This document shows, in pieces, positions 10,801-22,180 of a DNA stretch of 64,000 bases; the stretch's first letter is position 1, and each line of letters starts with the position of its first letter. A program made the translations under genes and the position numbers. The stretch spans positions 50,366,232-50,430,231 of the forward strand of contig OW387136.1 in the NCBI GenBank assembly GCA_936440205.1, read 5' to 3'. Source of the stretch: Lepidonotus clava (taxonomy: Eukaryota; Annelida; Polychaeta; Phyllodocida; Polynoidae). The notes under the pieces were generated by a model. The model saw only the letters and a list, made by a program, of their open reading frames with translations, was not told where the DNA came from and did not search any database.

Positions 10801-13800
10801 TCAAAGTAAGAGGATACTAAATCATGTTCCCCTATTTTTTTTCTTCTTTTTATATCTGAACTTAATAAACCTATGCAAGTGCAGGATTATAAAATATATG
10901 AAAAGTTCAGCACATTTCAGGAAATTTGTTATTTTCTTTGATACACATCTTCCTTAAAAAGTGAGAATTTATTACATAGAAGTAAGGCAATTAAGGTACC
11001 CTGAGATTCTTTCACCAGCCACACTTTAAACATGTTTTATTTAAATCTAATAAGACTTTTATGTGGTGATGCTGCATTCCCCTGTCTCTGAGGAGGGGTA
11101 GAAGATGGAATGCACCACCACAGAACTCTAACAATTTGAGAGCATCTATTGACTTCATCATAAGACAGTTTAAATATTCTACATGCATGCTGAGATTTTC
11201 TCTTTGACATTGAAAGTATCAGCATGCCATGGGGTCCCACAGATGTGGCTGTAGGTTTGACGTGTGTTCATCTCGAAATAACCAGAAGTTCATTCAGTTT
11301 TAACATGTAGAAGGTTTTTAATATCATTGAATGACTAAATTACATTGCATGCATCATGATCACATATATAGTGGGTGAATTTATTATTCTCTTCATTAAT
11401 TTTGTATCAAAACATTATATGCAAGGCTAACTCTCTCTTTCGTATAAAGGAAAAGTAAGCGCTGTTGAATTAATCTTAAGTAAAAATTAGGCATGAAAGT
11501 AAGTAACCTCTACATAAAATTTTGCCTCTGATATTGAAGATCCACAGAAAACCTACTGACTACATGTGTGTGGTTGACCTTAAACCAAAACCAATCTTTG
11601 ACCCACAGCAGCTTTCCCGATATAGGTTGAGGTGCTGGAAATCACATCTCGGTTTCCACCTTCTCAACCTATCTCCCCATGGCCGGGGTAGGAACACCTG
11701 ACTCTGCCGGTGGTCAGTGGGTATCCGTTGACTGTCAGTCAGGTCAGTGTTGTTCCTGCTCAGACCGCGACTCAGTCCCCTAGGCCAGGCTGATGGCAGG
11801 CGTATCGCTCAGAAGAGAATCACGCTGTCTCGGTCCAGAGCCTTCGGGAAGAGTCCGGTCAACCGGCCGTCTGAACTAAGTGAAAGCTTGTTGCAGGCCG
11901 CCCCAATTTTTTCGCAAATGAGACAGGCATAGAGTGCAATCCTATAGGTGTCTACTACATGAACTGAGGGCGCTATGCATGAGGTGACCGGCGAAGTAGG
12001 TAACGGGTAAGTAACCATGACAACCGCACTCCACTCAGTACATAATGTGTTCTCAGGGCATTGATTTACAAAATGTAAAAGGAAAATTTATTACAGGCTT
12101 CAAAATGTTTGTTTGAAGTTTTTTTTGGTCACAGATAACAATTTTAGCAATGAATGATATGATAGGAATCTTAGGGGAAACCCCTTATACAAAAGCTCTG
12201 ATGTGATGTGGAGCCAGTTGTCATGGTAACAGATTAAATTCAGTATCAACTGGGGAAGGTAAAAGAATATAACAATGAAAATATTATGTAGAGTTAAAGA
12301 ATTGGATATTAACTATCATAATTTAGATGATATTGAGAGGGAAAAAAAGAGAAAATGGTACAGTGATTTAAGTAAATTACTATATTTCTAGGTGTGAGCT
12401 TTAGGCATTTCTTCTTATAAATCTGAAAACCTGACATTTACAACGGACTCCCAAATATCTGTGGATTAACTCCAACCTCACATGGCATGGATATGTGACC
12501 CACACCCTCAAAACTTTGTTTTTTTATGGCATGTAGCCAAATTACCAACCCAACACCAAACTGATACAGTAATACACATTAAACCCAAAACACTGTAAAG
12601 GATTTTTTGAAGACAATGTCTATCACCTCAAACACTATCCATTTAAACATGACCTCTTTTCCTACTTCTTTAATAAGCTTGAATCTGATGTAACTAAAAA
12701 TACTTCATGATCAAAACTGATGAAATTCTTAACTTATTTTATATTCCACTGCTATACCTTTTGATACACAGCTTCTTCCATATCCCCCACCAACATACAA
12801 TTCCTGCTTTTCATGATAAAATCTCCTTTTAAAAGACTCAGCCTATTTGAAATGTTAGCCCTCAGTCAAAATCCAATTTTGTAGTCCTTTGGCCACTTTC
12901 AATACCATTACTGAAGGAAAAATCTCCTACTCAGAACACATGCTGATTGTTTTCCCCATGCTGCTTGCCCTCACCAGGACCAGTTCACAAGAGCCGCCCC
13001 CGTAAAGAGCGGTATCGGCATGTACCTGCTGCAGAAGATGGGTTGGAAGCAGGGTGAAGGGCTCGGTAAAAACAAGGAGGGTACCACTGTACCGCTCATG
13101 CTGGACTTCAAAACTGACCGCAAAGGTGAGAGTTTATATACTGGAGGAGATGGTTTATGAACAAAAAATAGATTTGTGGGTGACTGTGAGAGTGTAACAT
13201 TGTGCAATTCTTAAAGAGCCTAATTTTGGAGATAATTGTCACATGAACATATATTTAATCAATGTAGATCTTTTTCTCCATTTTTCTGTCTCGTTTTAGT
13301 AGCCTGAAGTAAGAAATATTCTACTTCAGAATTTTATCCTGTGCCCCTTGTCTTCACAATTAAAGCAGAGTGAGTAACTGCATTAAAATTGATAATTATC
13401 TATATTGACAATGTTATCGACTCGAAAAGAATCCATATTGCAGGTACATGTACATAGTTTTCAACAAATTGATCTGTATATTCAGGTCTGACATCGACTG
13501 GTGAGACCCTCCGCAAGAACCCGCCCCCTCCAGTGGTCAAGGACTTGGCAGGTAAGATCAGTAATAAGCAGTTGTGATAAAGTTGTGATAAATATTTTCT
13601 CTTTTGCAAGTATAAGTGCCCACAAAAAAAGGGGGGGAGGGGGTCAGAATCCCCTGTGTCCCCCTCCTAGATACGCCCCTGGTGGCCTTCATTATAAGTG
13701 CTTTCTTAACTTACTATTTTACCCTTTGACCTTCACTTTGACGACCTGTCTAACCAGACCTTGTTATGACCCTCAGGGAAGCATCCTGTCTCTGCCCTGG

Positions 13801-14680
13801 TCGAACTGTGCACCAAGCGTCGCTGGGGGTCACCTGACTTTATCATCGTCCACGAGAGTGGACCTGATCACAAGAAGAACTTCCTCTACAAGGTAAGGCA
13901 TACCATTGGTCTCAAAGAGGTTAAGAGTCACAGGCCCGTATACAAGGGGGATGGCAAACAAACTTTTTTCAAAAAGTTCCACCTTCCCTTAAGAAAATTC
14001 AATGTGAAACCCCTAACAGATCTAAAGAAAATGTCATAAAAGTACCACTTGGTGAACCTCACCACCACCCCTTTTCAGATTGTTTTTATTGATATTATAA
14101 GCAAAAGTTCCACTAAGGAAACCTCGCCACCTCCTGCAGTAAAACCTGTATACAGGCCTGAAGAGAGGATACTTTTTACAATGCTTTTTGTTACTGAGCA
14201 AACAACTGAAACAAAAACGATTTTCAAGGAAAGTACATCTAGTGGAATGCAACAAAACAAGTTTTTCAACCACATTGTCTATGTGGGCTTAATCCATTCA
14301 AAATCATATAATCTTCCAGAATAGCAATTTCATCTTAATAATAACTATGTAAATCTTATCTTTTGGGGCAACACATGGCAATACAGCTAACTATAATTTA
14401 TCTGGACTGTTTTTAGGTGATGGTGAACAACAGCGAATACCAGGCGACAACATCCAGCACCAACAAGAAGCTGGCCAAGGCGCAGGCAGCCACCGTGTGT
14501 CTACAGGAGCTGGGAATGATTCCCCGACACAACCCGGGGCCCGCCCCACCCCCAGCTGCCCCGCTCCAACCCCCACCTCCACCACCCCCAGGACTGATGG
14601 CTGGGCACCCGCCGCGCCCAATGGGGGGACAGCCACCCCCACCCGGGCACCACCCTCCACCCGGCATGCAGCACCACTGA
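4666..14680 (+). CDS. SON: SON, C-terminal half (seven exons, 5' end outside the window)
   Basis: SON is a nuclear-speckle RNA-binding splicing cofactor that helps weak splice sites and links transcription with splicing. Seven exons (4666-4820, 6885-7217, 10386-10622, 12978-13125, 13486-13551, 13777-13892, 14417-14680) have GT-AG borders and compatible phases and give about 438 residues. In order they carry the acidic HHPFKV segment, FPVSSGS and EWVPVEK motifs, the INIGAIVSERL and LPGQFTGSTGV block, a G-patch (MGWKQGEGLGKNKEG) and a double-stranded RNA-binding domain. This order matches vertebrate SON. The RS and repeat-rich N-terminal part is not present between 2709 and 4665. It must therefore lie left of the window, which would place the antisense FkbM exon inside a SON intron. 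A Pro/Gly-rich tail after the RNA-binding domain is an addition relative to the vertebrate protein as I remember it. Confidence 0.93.
4821..6884. other. SON intron
   Basis: No gene was seen. About 90 bases near 6260-6350 resemble 23020-23110 (shared text GGTGAAATGTACA and CAGACAAAC followed by AATTAACCCCC), so both probably carry the same small repeat. Confidence 0.5.
6885..7217 (+). CDS. SON: SON exon b (FPVSSGS, EWVPVEK, polyproline)
   Basis: Phase 0 at both ends, 111 codons, acceptor TTTTAG and donor GTGGGT. It encodes NAKQLPTLTPAEK, FPVSSGSHHRDKED, EWVPVEKPN and then two polyproline runs coded by CCACCG repeats. The polyproline makes the minus strand open as polyglycine, which is a shadow. 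Confidence 0.92.
7345..9757 (+). mobile_element. Broken LINE with reverse transcriptase and RNase H (I-group-like)
   Basis: Successive fragments encode reverse transcriptase blocks (PGLDGIP, KLLEKIVFKRI, DLEKAF, GVPQGEVLS, then the palm motif read as YADHFAL rather than YADD). An RNase H domain follows near 8780-9090 (FTDGSLD, ELAAI, PSHVGLSGNDRAD), then a Cys/His-like tail near 9340-9400. RNase H after the RT is typical of the I superclade. The frame is interrupted at several points, including about 7710 and 8255, and the palm change also argues against activity. The 5' part is missing. A CAAA-type run at 9735-9752 is a likely 3' tail. It sits in the SON intron between exons b and c. Confidence 0.85.
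9758..10385. other. SON intron, AT-rich, no feature seen
   Basis: AT-rich intron between the LINE and exon c. No gene or clear repeat was recognised. Confidence 0.5.
10386..10622 (+). CDS. SON: SON exon c (SERL and PGQFTGSTG block)
   Basis: Phase 0 at both ends, 79 codons. The acceptor is TTTAACAG and the donor GTGGGC. It encodes IPINIGAIVSERLSAMRKLQ, then LPGQFTGSTGVTVLSQQEL and ends QAWIKK, closely matching the vertebrate block just before the G-patch. Confidence 0.93.
10623..12977. other. SON intron
   Basis: From 11411 onward this intron is also present, diverged, at 54074-55257. About 560 bp at 11590-12150 are missing from that second copy; they are more GC-rich and include a hairpin near 11620-11682 (GATATAGGTTGAGG against CCTTCTCAACCTATC). 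This may be a mobile insertion in the functional copy or a deletion from the other. Confidence 0.5.
12978..13125 (+). CDS. SON: SON exon d (G-patch)
   Basis: Acceptor TCACCAG, donor GTGAGA; 49 codons plus one base. It encodes DQFTRAAPVKSGIGMYLLQK and then MGWKQGEGLGKNKEG, the glycine-rich G-patch that binds RNA or RNA-helicase partners. It ends DFKTDRK, as in vertebrate SON. Confidence 0.95.
13486..13551 (+). CDS. SON: SON exon e (linker to dsRBD)
   Basis: A 66-bp exon with acceptor ATTCAG and donor GTAAGA. It encodes GLTSTGETLRKNPPPPVV and then KDLAG, entering in phase 1 and leaving in phase 1. KDLAG-KHPVSAL across this junction matches vertebrate KDLSG-KHPVSAL. Confidence 0.9.
13777..13892 (+). 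CDS. SON: SON exon f (dsRBD, first part)
   Basis: A 116-bp exon, acceptor CCCTCAG and donor GTAAGG. It encodes KHPVSALVELCTKRRWGSPD and then FIIVHESGPDHKKNFLYK, helix 1 and the first strands of the double-stranded RNA-binding domain. Confidence 0.93.
14417..14680 (+). CDS. SON: SON last exon (end of dsRBD, Pro/Gly tail)
   Basis: Acceptor TTTTTAG; the exon runs to TGA at 14678-14680. It encodes VMVNNSEYQA, the basic helix region STNKKLAKAQAATVCLQELG, and then a Pro/Gly/His-rich tail of about 50 residues ending MQHH. The basic helix completes the dsRBD. Confidence 0.92.
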   Translation: MMVNNSEYQATTSSTNKKLAKAQAATVCLQELGMIPRHNPGPAPPPAAPLQPPPPPPPGLMAGHPPRPMGGQPPPPGHHPPPGMQHH

Positions 14681-16660
14681 GGGAGCAATCGTAGAGTATT
14701 AACAGGTTGATTCAAACATTAATCTTACAGAAGAAAATCTGCTATGACCACATGATATAGTGGGGGAATATCTACTATGACATGGTTAGATAATGTTGTG
14801 TAAATGCTACTTGATGCACATAGAAGATCAGGATACTGTTTCGTGTCGATTTCTAAAGTAGATGACTGAGAGTCGTATCGAAGTCAAATAATTAGATAAT
14901 GATTAAATGTTGCTTGAGGCACAAACTTCTATATGGACGTGAACACCGACCATAGGACAACCATGGAAGATCAGGATATAGGCTTGTTTGATGTTTTAAG
15001 AAGATGACTGAGAGACATGCAACTGAATATGTTCCCAGTACATCCGAAGCATAAGTCAGAATGCCTCAAGTATGTTCTCGTCTATACAGCTATCATAGTA
15101 TGTCATGTTCTTGAGACAAATATATTAAAGGTTTTGAACACAGAAAGTACCAATCATAAAAGGGGAAACTTTGAGAATATAACATATCTATTTTTTGTAA
15201 AACAAAAAGAAATGCATCTTGGACCAGAACCTTGGGGAAGTAATCTGCCACAGAACATATTAATATATTGGAAGGTGTTTGACATTTTTATGTAGCTTGT
15301 GATGGCCTGTGTATGGAAAAAGGAAAGGAGGATTTGGAAGAGGTTTAATCTATGAAATGTTTCAGTGAAATGACAGGGTCCACGCCATATATACGTTGGT
15401 CACTGCAACCAAGGGACTCAACAGTTAGATTGGATGATTGAACCTAGCCTAAAATTCCGCGACAGATGCTTTTTTGCAAGGCCTTAGATTGCAATGTGTG
15501 AATTTAGTGAGCTTGTCTTTCGCCACTAAAGGACAGGATCTCCATTATATAACGATGTCTTCAGCGTAGAGATTGAACAGACCTGCCACCTTTCCCTCTT
15601 TTTCCAGATTCCTAACGTTTTCAGACATAAATAATTTTAAGGAAAAAAACAGTGAGGGATAGCATTTCTAAAAGCTTTTTTAATATTAGGATGTACACAA
15701 TATGTGATTCTATTCCTTTTACTTCTTCCTGCTTAAAATCCAGAAAGTCTGTTTCAACAATTTTCAGGATATTTTCTATTCAGAGTTAGGGACTTCTAAG
15801 TCACAGGGCTGCCAAGTGTAGCGATTTTTGACTCTTGTCTCGGGTGTACCTAAAAGGTACAGAAATGTAGCGTTTTTAAGATGAAAAAATAAAGGTAGTG
15901 GCATATTTTTTCAAATTGAACAATTCCGAAAAGAAGAAAGGACACGTTTGGATTTTCAGTTTAGACACTAAAGTAAAGGGTTGGAAAGATGAATCAGAAA
16001 AATAAATTTTTCAAATTGCTTCTAAGGGATATAGGAATCATTAGAATAGCAAACCACCTAGTATAGGCCTAAAAGTGTACTGTTTTTTCGCCCATATATT
16101 ACAAAGCTTTGTACCAGGGAGGGATGGTGAAATGTTGGCAGGCCTGAAGTCAGTCAGACAACATCCACCTTAAGGGGCTGGTTACAGTTATCTTAAATGT
16201 TGTGAAAAGCTACCACTCTTGGATAAATTTCCTGTTGCTATTCACCATAACTTTTACGCAGAAAACGCTGCAGTCTGTGAAAATTTTGAGTTTAATACAA
16301 CAGAACACAAAAGTTTGTATTTTATGAAAATATGATTAACTTCATAACGTAAGAAAGTGGAAAGAGTTTTTTATGATTTATTGATCATCTTTACCATGTA
16401 CAAAGTCATTGGTTGTCTTTCATACTCTTATGTACAGACCAGAGTGTTGTTTGTAGGGTACAGTTTGTTCGAAACGTACATGTGGTGGAAAAAAGTTACT
16501 TTATCAAAAATCCCTAGCCCATTGGGCCTTCTTTAGCTGTATATACCAATAGGATGTTAAATTACGTGTCTGTTAGACGGCAGTGATGTGCCATAGGGAC
16601 AGGCAGGCACGGTTGTATAAGATGTAGTGTAAATAATAAATTTACTCCAATAAATCCTTG
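14681..16660 (+). other. SON 3' UTR and downstream DNA, duplicated at 56024-59420
   Basis: No conserved gene was seen. This whole stretch has a diverged counterpart in the second SON copy. Two AATAAA hexamers at 16635-16640 and 16649-16654 are kept in both copies and could mark the transcript end, which would give a 3' UTR of about 2 kb. Confidence 0.45.
16635..16654 (+). promoter_or_regulatory. Candidate SON poly(A) signals
   Basis: Two AATAAA hexamers 14 bp apart, followed by a T-rich stretch (TTGTTTTGCGTTTTATTGG). The same arrangement is conserved near 59392-59425. Earlier sites cannot be excluded. Confidence 0.4.
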
Positions 16661-17794
16661 TTTTGCGTTTTATTGGCTTCCTTTTCTTAGAATCATAGAC
16701 ATAGTGATCTTAAATGTACTTCATAATACTTGGGTTATTTTCTCAAAGATGAACATATATAGATTCATGAATTGATTCCAAAAATCTACAAAATGATTTT
16801 TCTCTTGCTGAATTCACTGTTTCCATTTTACTAGGTACTACCACAGCGCCGGGTATCAATTCTGGACAGTTTTCGCATAGTATTTTGTGACCATTGCTGT
16901 TACTGGGCCTGATTTTAGACCAGTTTTCAAATTCAGATATCTCCGGATCTACCGGTATTAACACGTTATAATTAGTATCAATGGAAAGCTAACATCCACA
17001 TCTTTTGTTTTATGGCAGCTAAATGTTGAGGAAAATTGTTTTTAATCGACTTGGGGGTCCTCAAAAAAAGAGATTTTTTTAAATATGAAATTTTAGTAAA
17101 AAGAAATGATCCAACGCAAAAATGAACCTCACCAACGTGTTCCTTGATAAATTTTGGGTCAGAAAAACATAACTTGCAATATGTGAGACAATGCATAGGT
17201 ATTTACTTCAAATGCGGCAATTCTTGTGCATAGAATGTTCTTTTTGATTATTTTGACATTTATTCTACTATTTCAGAACTGATAAATGATTTTTGACAAA
17301 ATTTATCTTGAAATTCTAAATAATTGCGTATTTGGGAGGCGGGCCTTAGGCCACCAACCTTCTCTAGACTCCTTCTACACCAGGTTGTGTCAATGCATTT
17401 CAATGGGGCTCAAAACAGTTACAATTTTGTGACAAATTTTTCGTTCCACTTTTCTCAGTAATGCCAGCATTATAATCTTCAAACTATATGTATTTCTGTA
17501 CTTCTGTTTCTAGTATATAGTGGTTTGGTTCTAAAATTCTGAAATATTTGGTTGTTTTCTTGTAATTTGGGAGACAATCCATAAGTTTTTTGTTACAAAA
17601 TTGAAATAGGAATTTCCTATAGTAAAGAAAGTAGGTCACCACTCTCCAGACACAGCAACTCTTTTTCCCATAGGGATACATGGAGATTGACAAAGAAGGT
17701 TCCACTCTCTAACTTCTCACAATCTCCAGGCACAGGTTTAGTGTTGGACTGGTGATTTGTTATAATTATTGCGTAATCATTGAAAGTCACTGTC
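16661..17794. other. AT-rich intergenic DNA
   Basis: Homology to the second SON copy fades near 16850 and resumes at 18530, so most of this block was added to one copy or lost from the other. No gene was seen. Confidence 0.4.
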
Positions 17795-17798
17795 TTAA

Positions 17799-17990
17799 AG
17801 GGACGTTCTCGTCCGTGAGTTCAAAGAGATACATACGCCGACGTAAGCCTAACAACGTGACGACGGACGACGTGTTTTCCACTTTTGGAATGTAATCCGG
17901 TGACGTTATTGGTCATGTTGCAAATTTGGCGCGGCCGTCGGGGAGTTACAACGTAGCAAAATACGTTCACCTCACGGACGAGAAGACCCT
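17799..17990. mobile_element. TTAA-flanked MITE, copy 1
   Basis: A 192-bp element bounded by TTAA at 17795-17798 and 17991-17994. Its TIR begins AGGGACGTTCTCGTCCGTGA. GACGT/ACGTC motifs recur inside. Related copies are at 30103-30295, 48247-48438 and, interrupted, 47673-48874. TTAA target duplication fits piggyBac-like or Kolobok-like mobilisation. Confidence 0.85.
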
Positions 17991-18529
17991 TTAATTGCCA
18001 CCCTGCGAATTTGCAATTTCCTGTATTTTCGCCCACCGCCCGCCTCCTTCGGTACAACAGTACCTGAAAATCTAGTATAATGTAGGCATACCTAAGGTAA
18101 CCTTTGGAAGTAATCATCTGCATATCCAAAATATATATTTCAACAATCTATTGATTAGCAACTGGCTGCTAGCATAATATCTTTAGATTCTCTTGGCAAT
18201 GAAAAACAGTTTGAGACCAGAAAAAATTCAGTTCCCTGAAGGCTAAAATAGTGATTGTACATTGTGCCACATGTAATTGTATTTATACAAATCAAATTGG
18301 TCCAAGAGTAAAACACTTTAAAGCATTTCTGATCATTTCTATAGAAAAAATGACAGAATTGACCCCCTATTTTTGAGGTTAATCTTTCCTGTATCGTTTG
18401 TTCTTATCAAGATAGAAACGTTTGGTTTTAAGTATTTAGTTTCACACGTGACTCTCTTCCAGTTCATGTACAATTTGATGTCTGGAGATCAAATTTATTT
18501 TTGGGTTGGTAGTACCTAATTTTACCACT

Positions 18530-18670
18530 AAAACAAATGACATTTTCTCTCAAATTGATTTGTTCCCCTTCCAAGCATCAATCAGCTTAAATAGGACTGA
18601 GATTCAATAGATTCCAAAATTATCATAGGGGTTCGGCAGTGATTGGCAAAAGCCTAAATGAGTCCCAAAG
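18530..18670. repeat. Distal end of the SON-downstream duplication
   Basis: About 130 bases (CAAATTGATTTGTTCCCC, GGCAGTGATTGGCAAA) match 59866-59998 next to the DONSON 3' end. This extends the duplicated block well past the SON 3' UTR. Confidence 0.75.
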
Positions 18671-18829
18671 CAGGCGTGCCAGAGTTCCGCGGTTTTTGTA
18701 AATATTTTGGATCATTTTTGAGATTTGTACAAATCCGAGGAGAAAATATCTTTTGGATAGAGGGGTAGGGGGTCCTGATAAATTTGATGACCAAATTGCA
18801 AACATTTTTATGTGCTTCCCAGAAACCTG

Positions 18830-19390
18830 CTAACCATGGTGGTTCGCTGTTTAACCCTTTACCATGGTGGCAACCATGGTGGTTACAATGATGGTAATCA
18901 TGGTCGGAACCATGGTGGTCAGCCCTTTAAACCTTTATCCTTGGTGAAAACTATGTTTGAGCTCTTTAGCACTTTGCTTACCATGCGGGTAAACATTGTT
19001 GTTACCATGGTAGTTACCCTGGTGGTAACTATTGTGGTAATTTGGGTGGTTTGCCCATTAGCCCTTAACTCCTTTACCCGTTTAAACATGGTTACCATGT
19101 TTTAGCCCTTTAACACTTTATTATCATGGTGGTTACCATGCTGGTAACCATGGTGGTAAGCCCTTTAGCCCTTTGGCCTTTTACCCCTTTACCATGGTGG
19201 TAACCGTGGCGGTAAGCCCTGGTGGTAACCATGGCAGTAACTGCCACCAATGGTAACCATGGTGGTAAGCCCTTTAGCCCTTTGGCCTTTTACCCCTTTA
19301 CCATGGTGGTAACCGTGGCGGTAAGCCCTGGTGGTAACCATGGCAGTAACTGCCACCTATGGTAACCATGGCGGTAACCGCGGGACATTT
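18830..19390. repeat. CCATGGTGGTAA-type degenerate minisatellite
   Basis: Dense, imperfect units of ACCATGGTGGTA and variants. Near the end a 109-bp higher-order unit is repeated in tandem (19142-19250 and 19251-about 19359). The open frame at 18812-19105 is a by-product of the repeat. Confidence 0.9.
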
Positions 19391-19394
19391 GGGG

Positions 19395-20745
19395 GGGAAA
19401 CTATGTTACCTCTTGTAAAGGATTTTGGTCAGAGGAAGAATGCTCACCTGCCACACGGCATAACTATTGGGCATCTTGGACCAGAGTTCAACAATTATGT
19501 CACACTTTTTACATTACTCTATGCAGATGATACCATACTACTCAGTGAAACCGAACAGGACCTTCAAATAGCTCTCAATAGCCTACATTCATACTGTGAA
19601 ATGTGGAATCTAACAGTCAATGAAACCAAAACCAAAGTAGTAGTCTCCTCAAGAGGCAAAGTGAGCAAAGTGAAAATTTGGCAATGCTGATATCAAAACG
19701 CAACACGAGTATGTATACATATCTAGGGGTCACATTTAATTATAATGGTTCCTTTGGAAAGGCAATGGGAAAACGTGAGTCACCCAAGCAAAACGTGCAT
19801 TATAGTCTTATTGCCACATCCCGTAAACTTAATCTGCCACTAGACATACAGTGCCATCTAATAGATGGTTGTGTATTACCAATCCTGCTTTATGGCTCTG
19901 AAGTATGGGGGTTTGCTAATCTCAAGCATATAGAAACCATCCACTACAGGTCTGCAAGCAATTGCTAAACCTGAACTGAGGCACAGCAAACAGTATTGCC
20001 TTAGCTGAACTAGGAAGGTTTGATATGGAACAATTTGTAAAATAAAGAATGTTGAACTATTGGGCAAACCTAGTGAATGGTAAACAAAACAAAATCTCCC
20101 ACTCAATCTACCAACTTCTTAGGAAAATGCATATGCATGAGAACTACTCATCCAAATTGCTCTCCTGTATTCAAGAAAACCTTAATTTGCTTAGTCTAGG
20201 ATACCTGTGGAACAAAGAGGAATTCAGCACCAAATGGTTCAAACACACCATAAGCCAGTTATTTAAAAACGTGTCAATGCAAAATTTGATTAGCATCATA
20301 GCAGATTCTGGCCACTGCCAAACATACAAGACAGTCAAAACCAAACCAGGTCTTGAACCCTACCTGACACTTCTTGGCTGAAATGAAATTGCGATTACCC
20401 TTTCTAGGTTCCAGGCAGGAAACCATAAACTACCAATAGTGGTCGGCTGCTACCTTGGCATTAGCAAAGAAGACCGTTTGTGTACTCTATACATCTTTTT
20501 CATTAAGGTCACGCCCCCTGGTGTGTAAGATTTGAAACACTCTTTTAGGGCTTTCCAATAGTTAAGGTATAGGAAGTGAAGTGACCTAGTTACCAAAAGC
20601 CCCAAAAGTGGGCAGACTGGTGGATTGCGCAGGGTCGTGGGAAAGGTGTATACCCAAATAAGGAAATAGGCGACGAATCCCATTATGTCTTTGATTGTAG
20701 TTACTTCGCTGAAAAAAGAGCACTTCTAATTGATCGCCAGTACCT
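19395..20745 (+). mobile_element. Broken LINE fragment (3' half of RT and C-terminal domain)
   Basis: The fragment starts in the palm (LLYADDTILLSETEQDLQIA), continues through YLGVTFNYNGSF and PILLYGSEVWG, and ends in a C-terminal domain with Cys/His-like text near 20680 (HYVFDCSYFAEKRALL). This fits an L2/CR1-like or RTE-like LINE; the clade is not certain. The frame is interrupted several times, including about 19690 and 19970, and the 5' half is absent. A 156-bp insert lies in its tail. Confidence 0.85.
20493..20648. mobile_element. 156-bp insertion in the LINE with TATAC target duplication
   Basis: The LINE tail is interrupted between 20492 and 20649 by a unit flanked by TATAC (20488-20492 and 20649-20653). 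The insert begins ATCTTTTTCATTAAGG and ends GGGAAAGGTG. No terminal inverted repeat was seen; the family is unknown. Confidence 0.65.
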
Positions 20746-21209
20746 AGAAGAATGTTTGCACTTATGAATGAACTGAACTATAATAGGTTTATTATCCGTT
20801 AATGTTATGTTAACTTTAGCAGTTGATTTAGTTATGGATAATAGCTGGCTCCTATCGCAGTCTCCACCTCGTTCGACTGCTGTCATCCAATACATAATAA
20901 TAGTTCCGTATTATCATAGAAGTGTAGGGAAGTGCTACGTACAGTCCTATGGTATTATGTAAGACATAACACTCGCGTGAAAGGATGTTCTTTACTTATT
21001 CCTGTGTTATTGTATTTCCATGACAAGATCTCAATTGACAATGAACAGATCCATGGATGGAATCCCCTCAATCACACTCAGTCAGCACTCCCGCCAACTA
21101 AACAGTCTATCAGCTTCTATTCCAATTCCAGGACTCAGCTTCTAGAACTCAACCTTTCCAGGATGGTTACTCACAAAGTTCAGCTAACTCTGACTGAGCA
21201 CCAGCAATG
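20746..21209. other. Intergenic, no feature seen
   Basis: Short stretch between the LINE and the LTR element. No gene or repeat was recognised. Confidence 0.4.
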
Positions 21210-21214
21210 AAAGC

Positions 21215-21394
21215 TGTAGTGTATCAGAGGCGGGAACGCCGCCGGGTAACAATGGTGGGGGAAAAACATTCACTGAGACATCGGCTGCGTAAGTAGTGGT
21301 AATGGCATCGTGACGAAGCAGGCAGTCTGTAATAGCACTGAAGATTAAAGCAAATTACCAAGTAATCCTGGGTTGTTCTATGCTGGATTCTACA
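21215..21394 (+). repeat. 5' LTR of element A
   Basis: About 180 bp, begins TGTAGTGTATCAGAGG and ends GATTCTACA. It matches 27083-27257 with scattered differences. Confidence 0.88.
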
Positions 21395-22180
21395 AATGGC
21401 GACATGGTGAAGTCTCTAGAAGGCCTGGAGAAGAAGTGGGCATGAATTTAAGTGACTTTGGAGGTGTATTTTGATGAAGACTGGCTGTGAATCTGAGTGT
21501 GGCTGGGGCTGTCTCATGGCCAACTGTCAACAAGTGGCTGGACTGACTCTGGAAAGGGCTGTGTCACCTTAGGAGCCCTGGAAGAAGGAAAGGGAAAGAC
21601 TGTGAAGCAAATAGGTCTGGAAAATATCATGTGCTGGATAATGGCAGGTGGACTGTCAGGCATGTGAGGACTGGGAACTGCTGTCACACTAGGACTAGGA
21701 CTCAGGGCATAGCTGTCAAGGACTGACACTGGTGGTGTCAACTGTCAACTGAAGGTCACCTGGAGGAAGACTGGGACAGTCATTTGATCAAGGAGTGAGA
21801 GACAGTGTGGGGGTTATCTAACCAACATTTGTTTCAGGAAAAGGAGGGGAAATTGACATTGACTCTGAAACTATTATTGACATTTTGATACCTGTCATTG
21901 CTGTGTGATTCCCTGTTTGATTATTGATGTGATTCTGCCTGATTGTTGACATGTGATTCTGATTTTGACATGTGATTTTGATTGTTGGCATGTGATTTAC
22001 TGTGCATTGCCTTTGGTACTTGTGTGGTTTTGTGAATAATATTGCAGTGGTGTAGGTTAATACTGTTTGACAATGTTTAAATCTGTATTGCCTATTTGTA
22101 TGCATTGGTGAAATTTTGATGCGCGTGTGAATTTTGCTGCATATCATTACGTTGGGTAAATTGACACACACACACACAAG

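Noticed and set aside
11747-11932. 61-aa frame in the SON intron
   Set aside because: GC-rich intronic insert without domain, start context or splice logic; absent from the duplicate.
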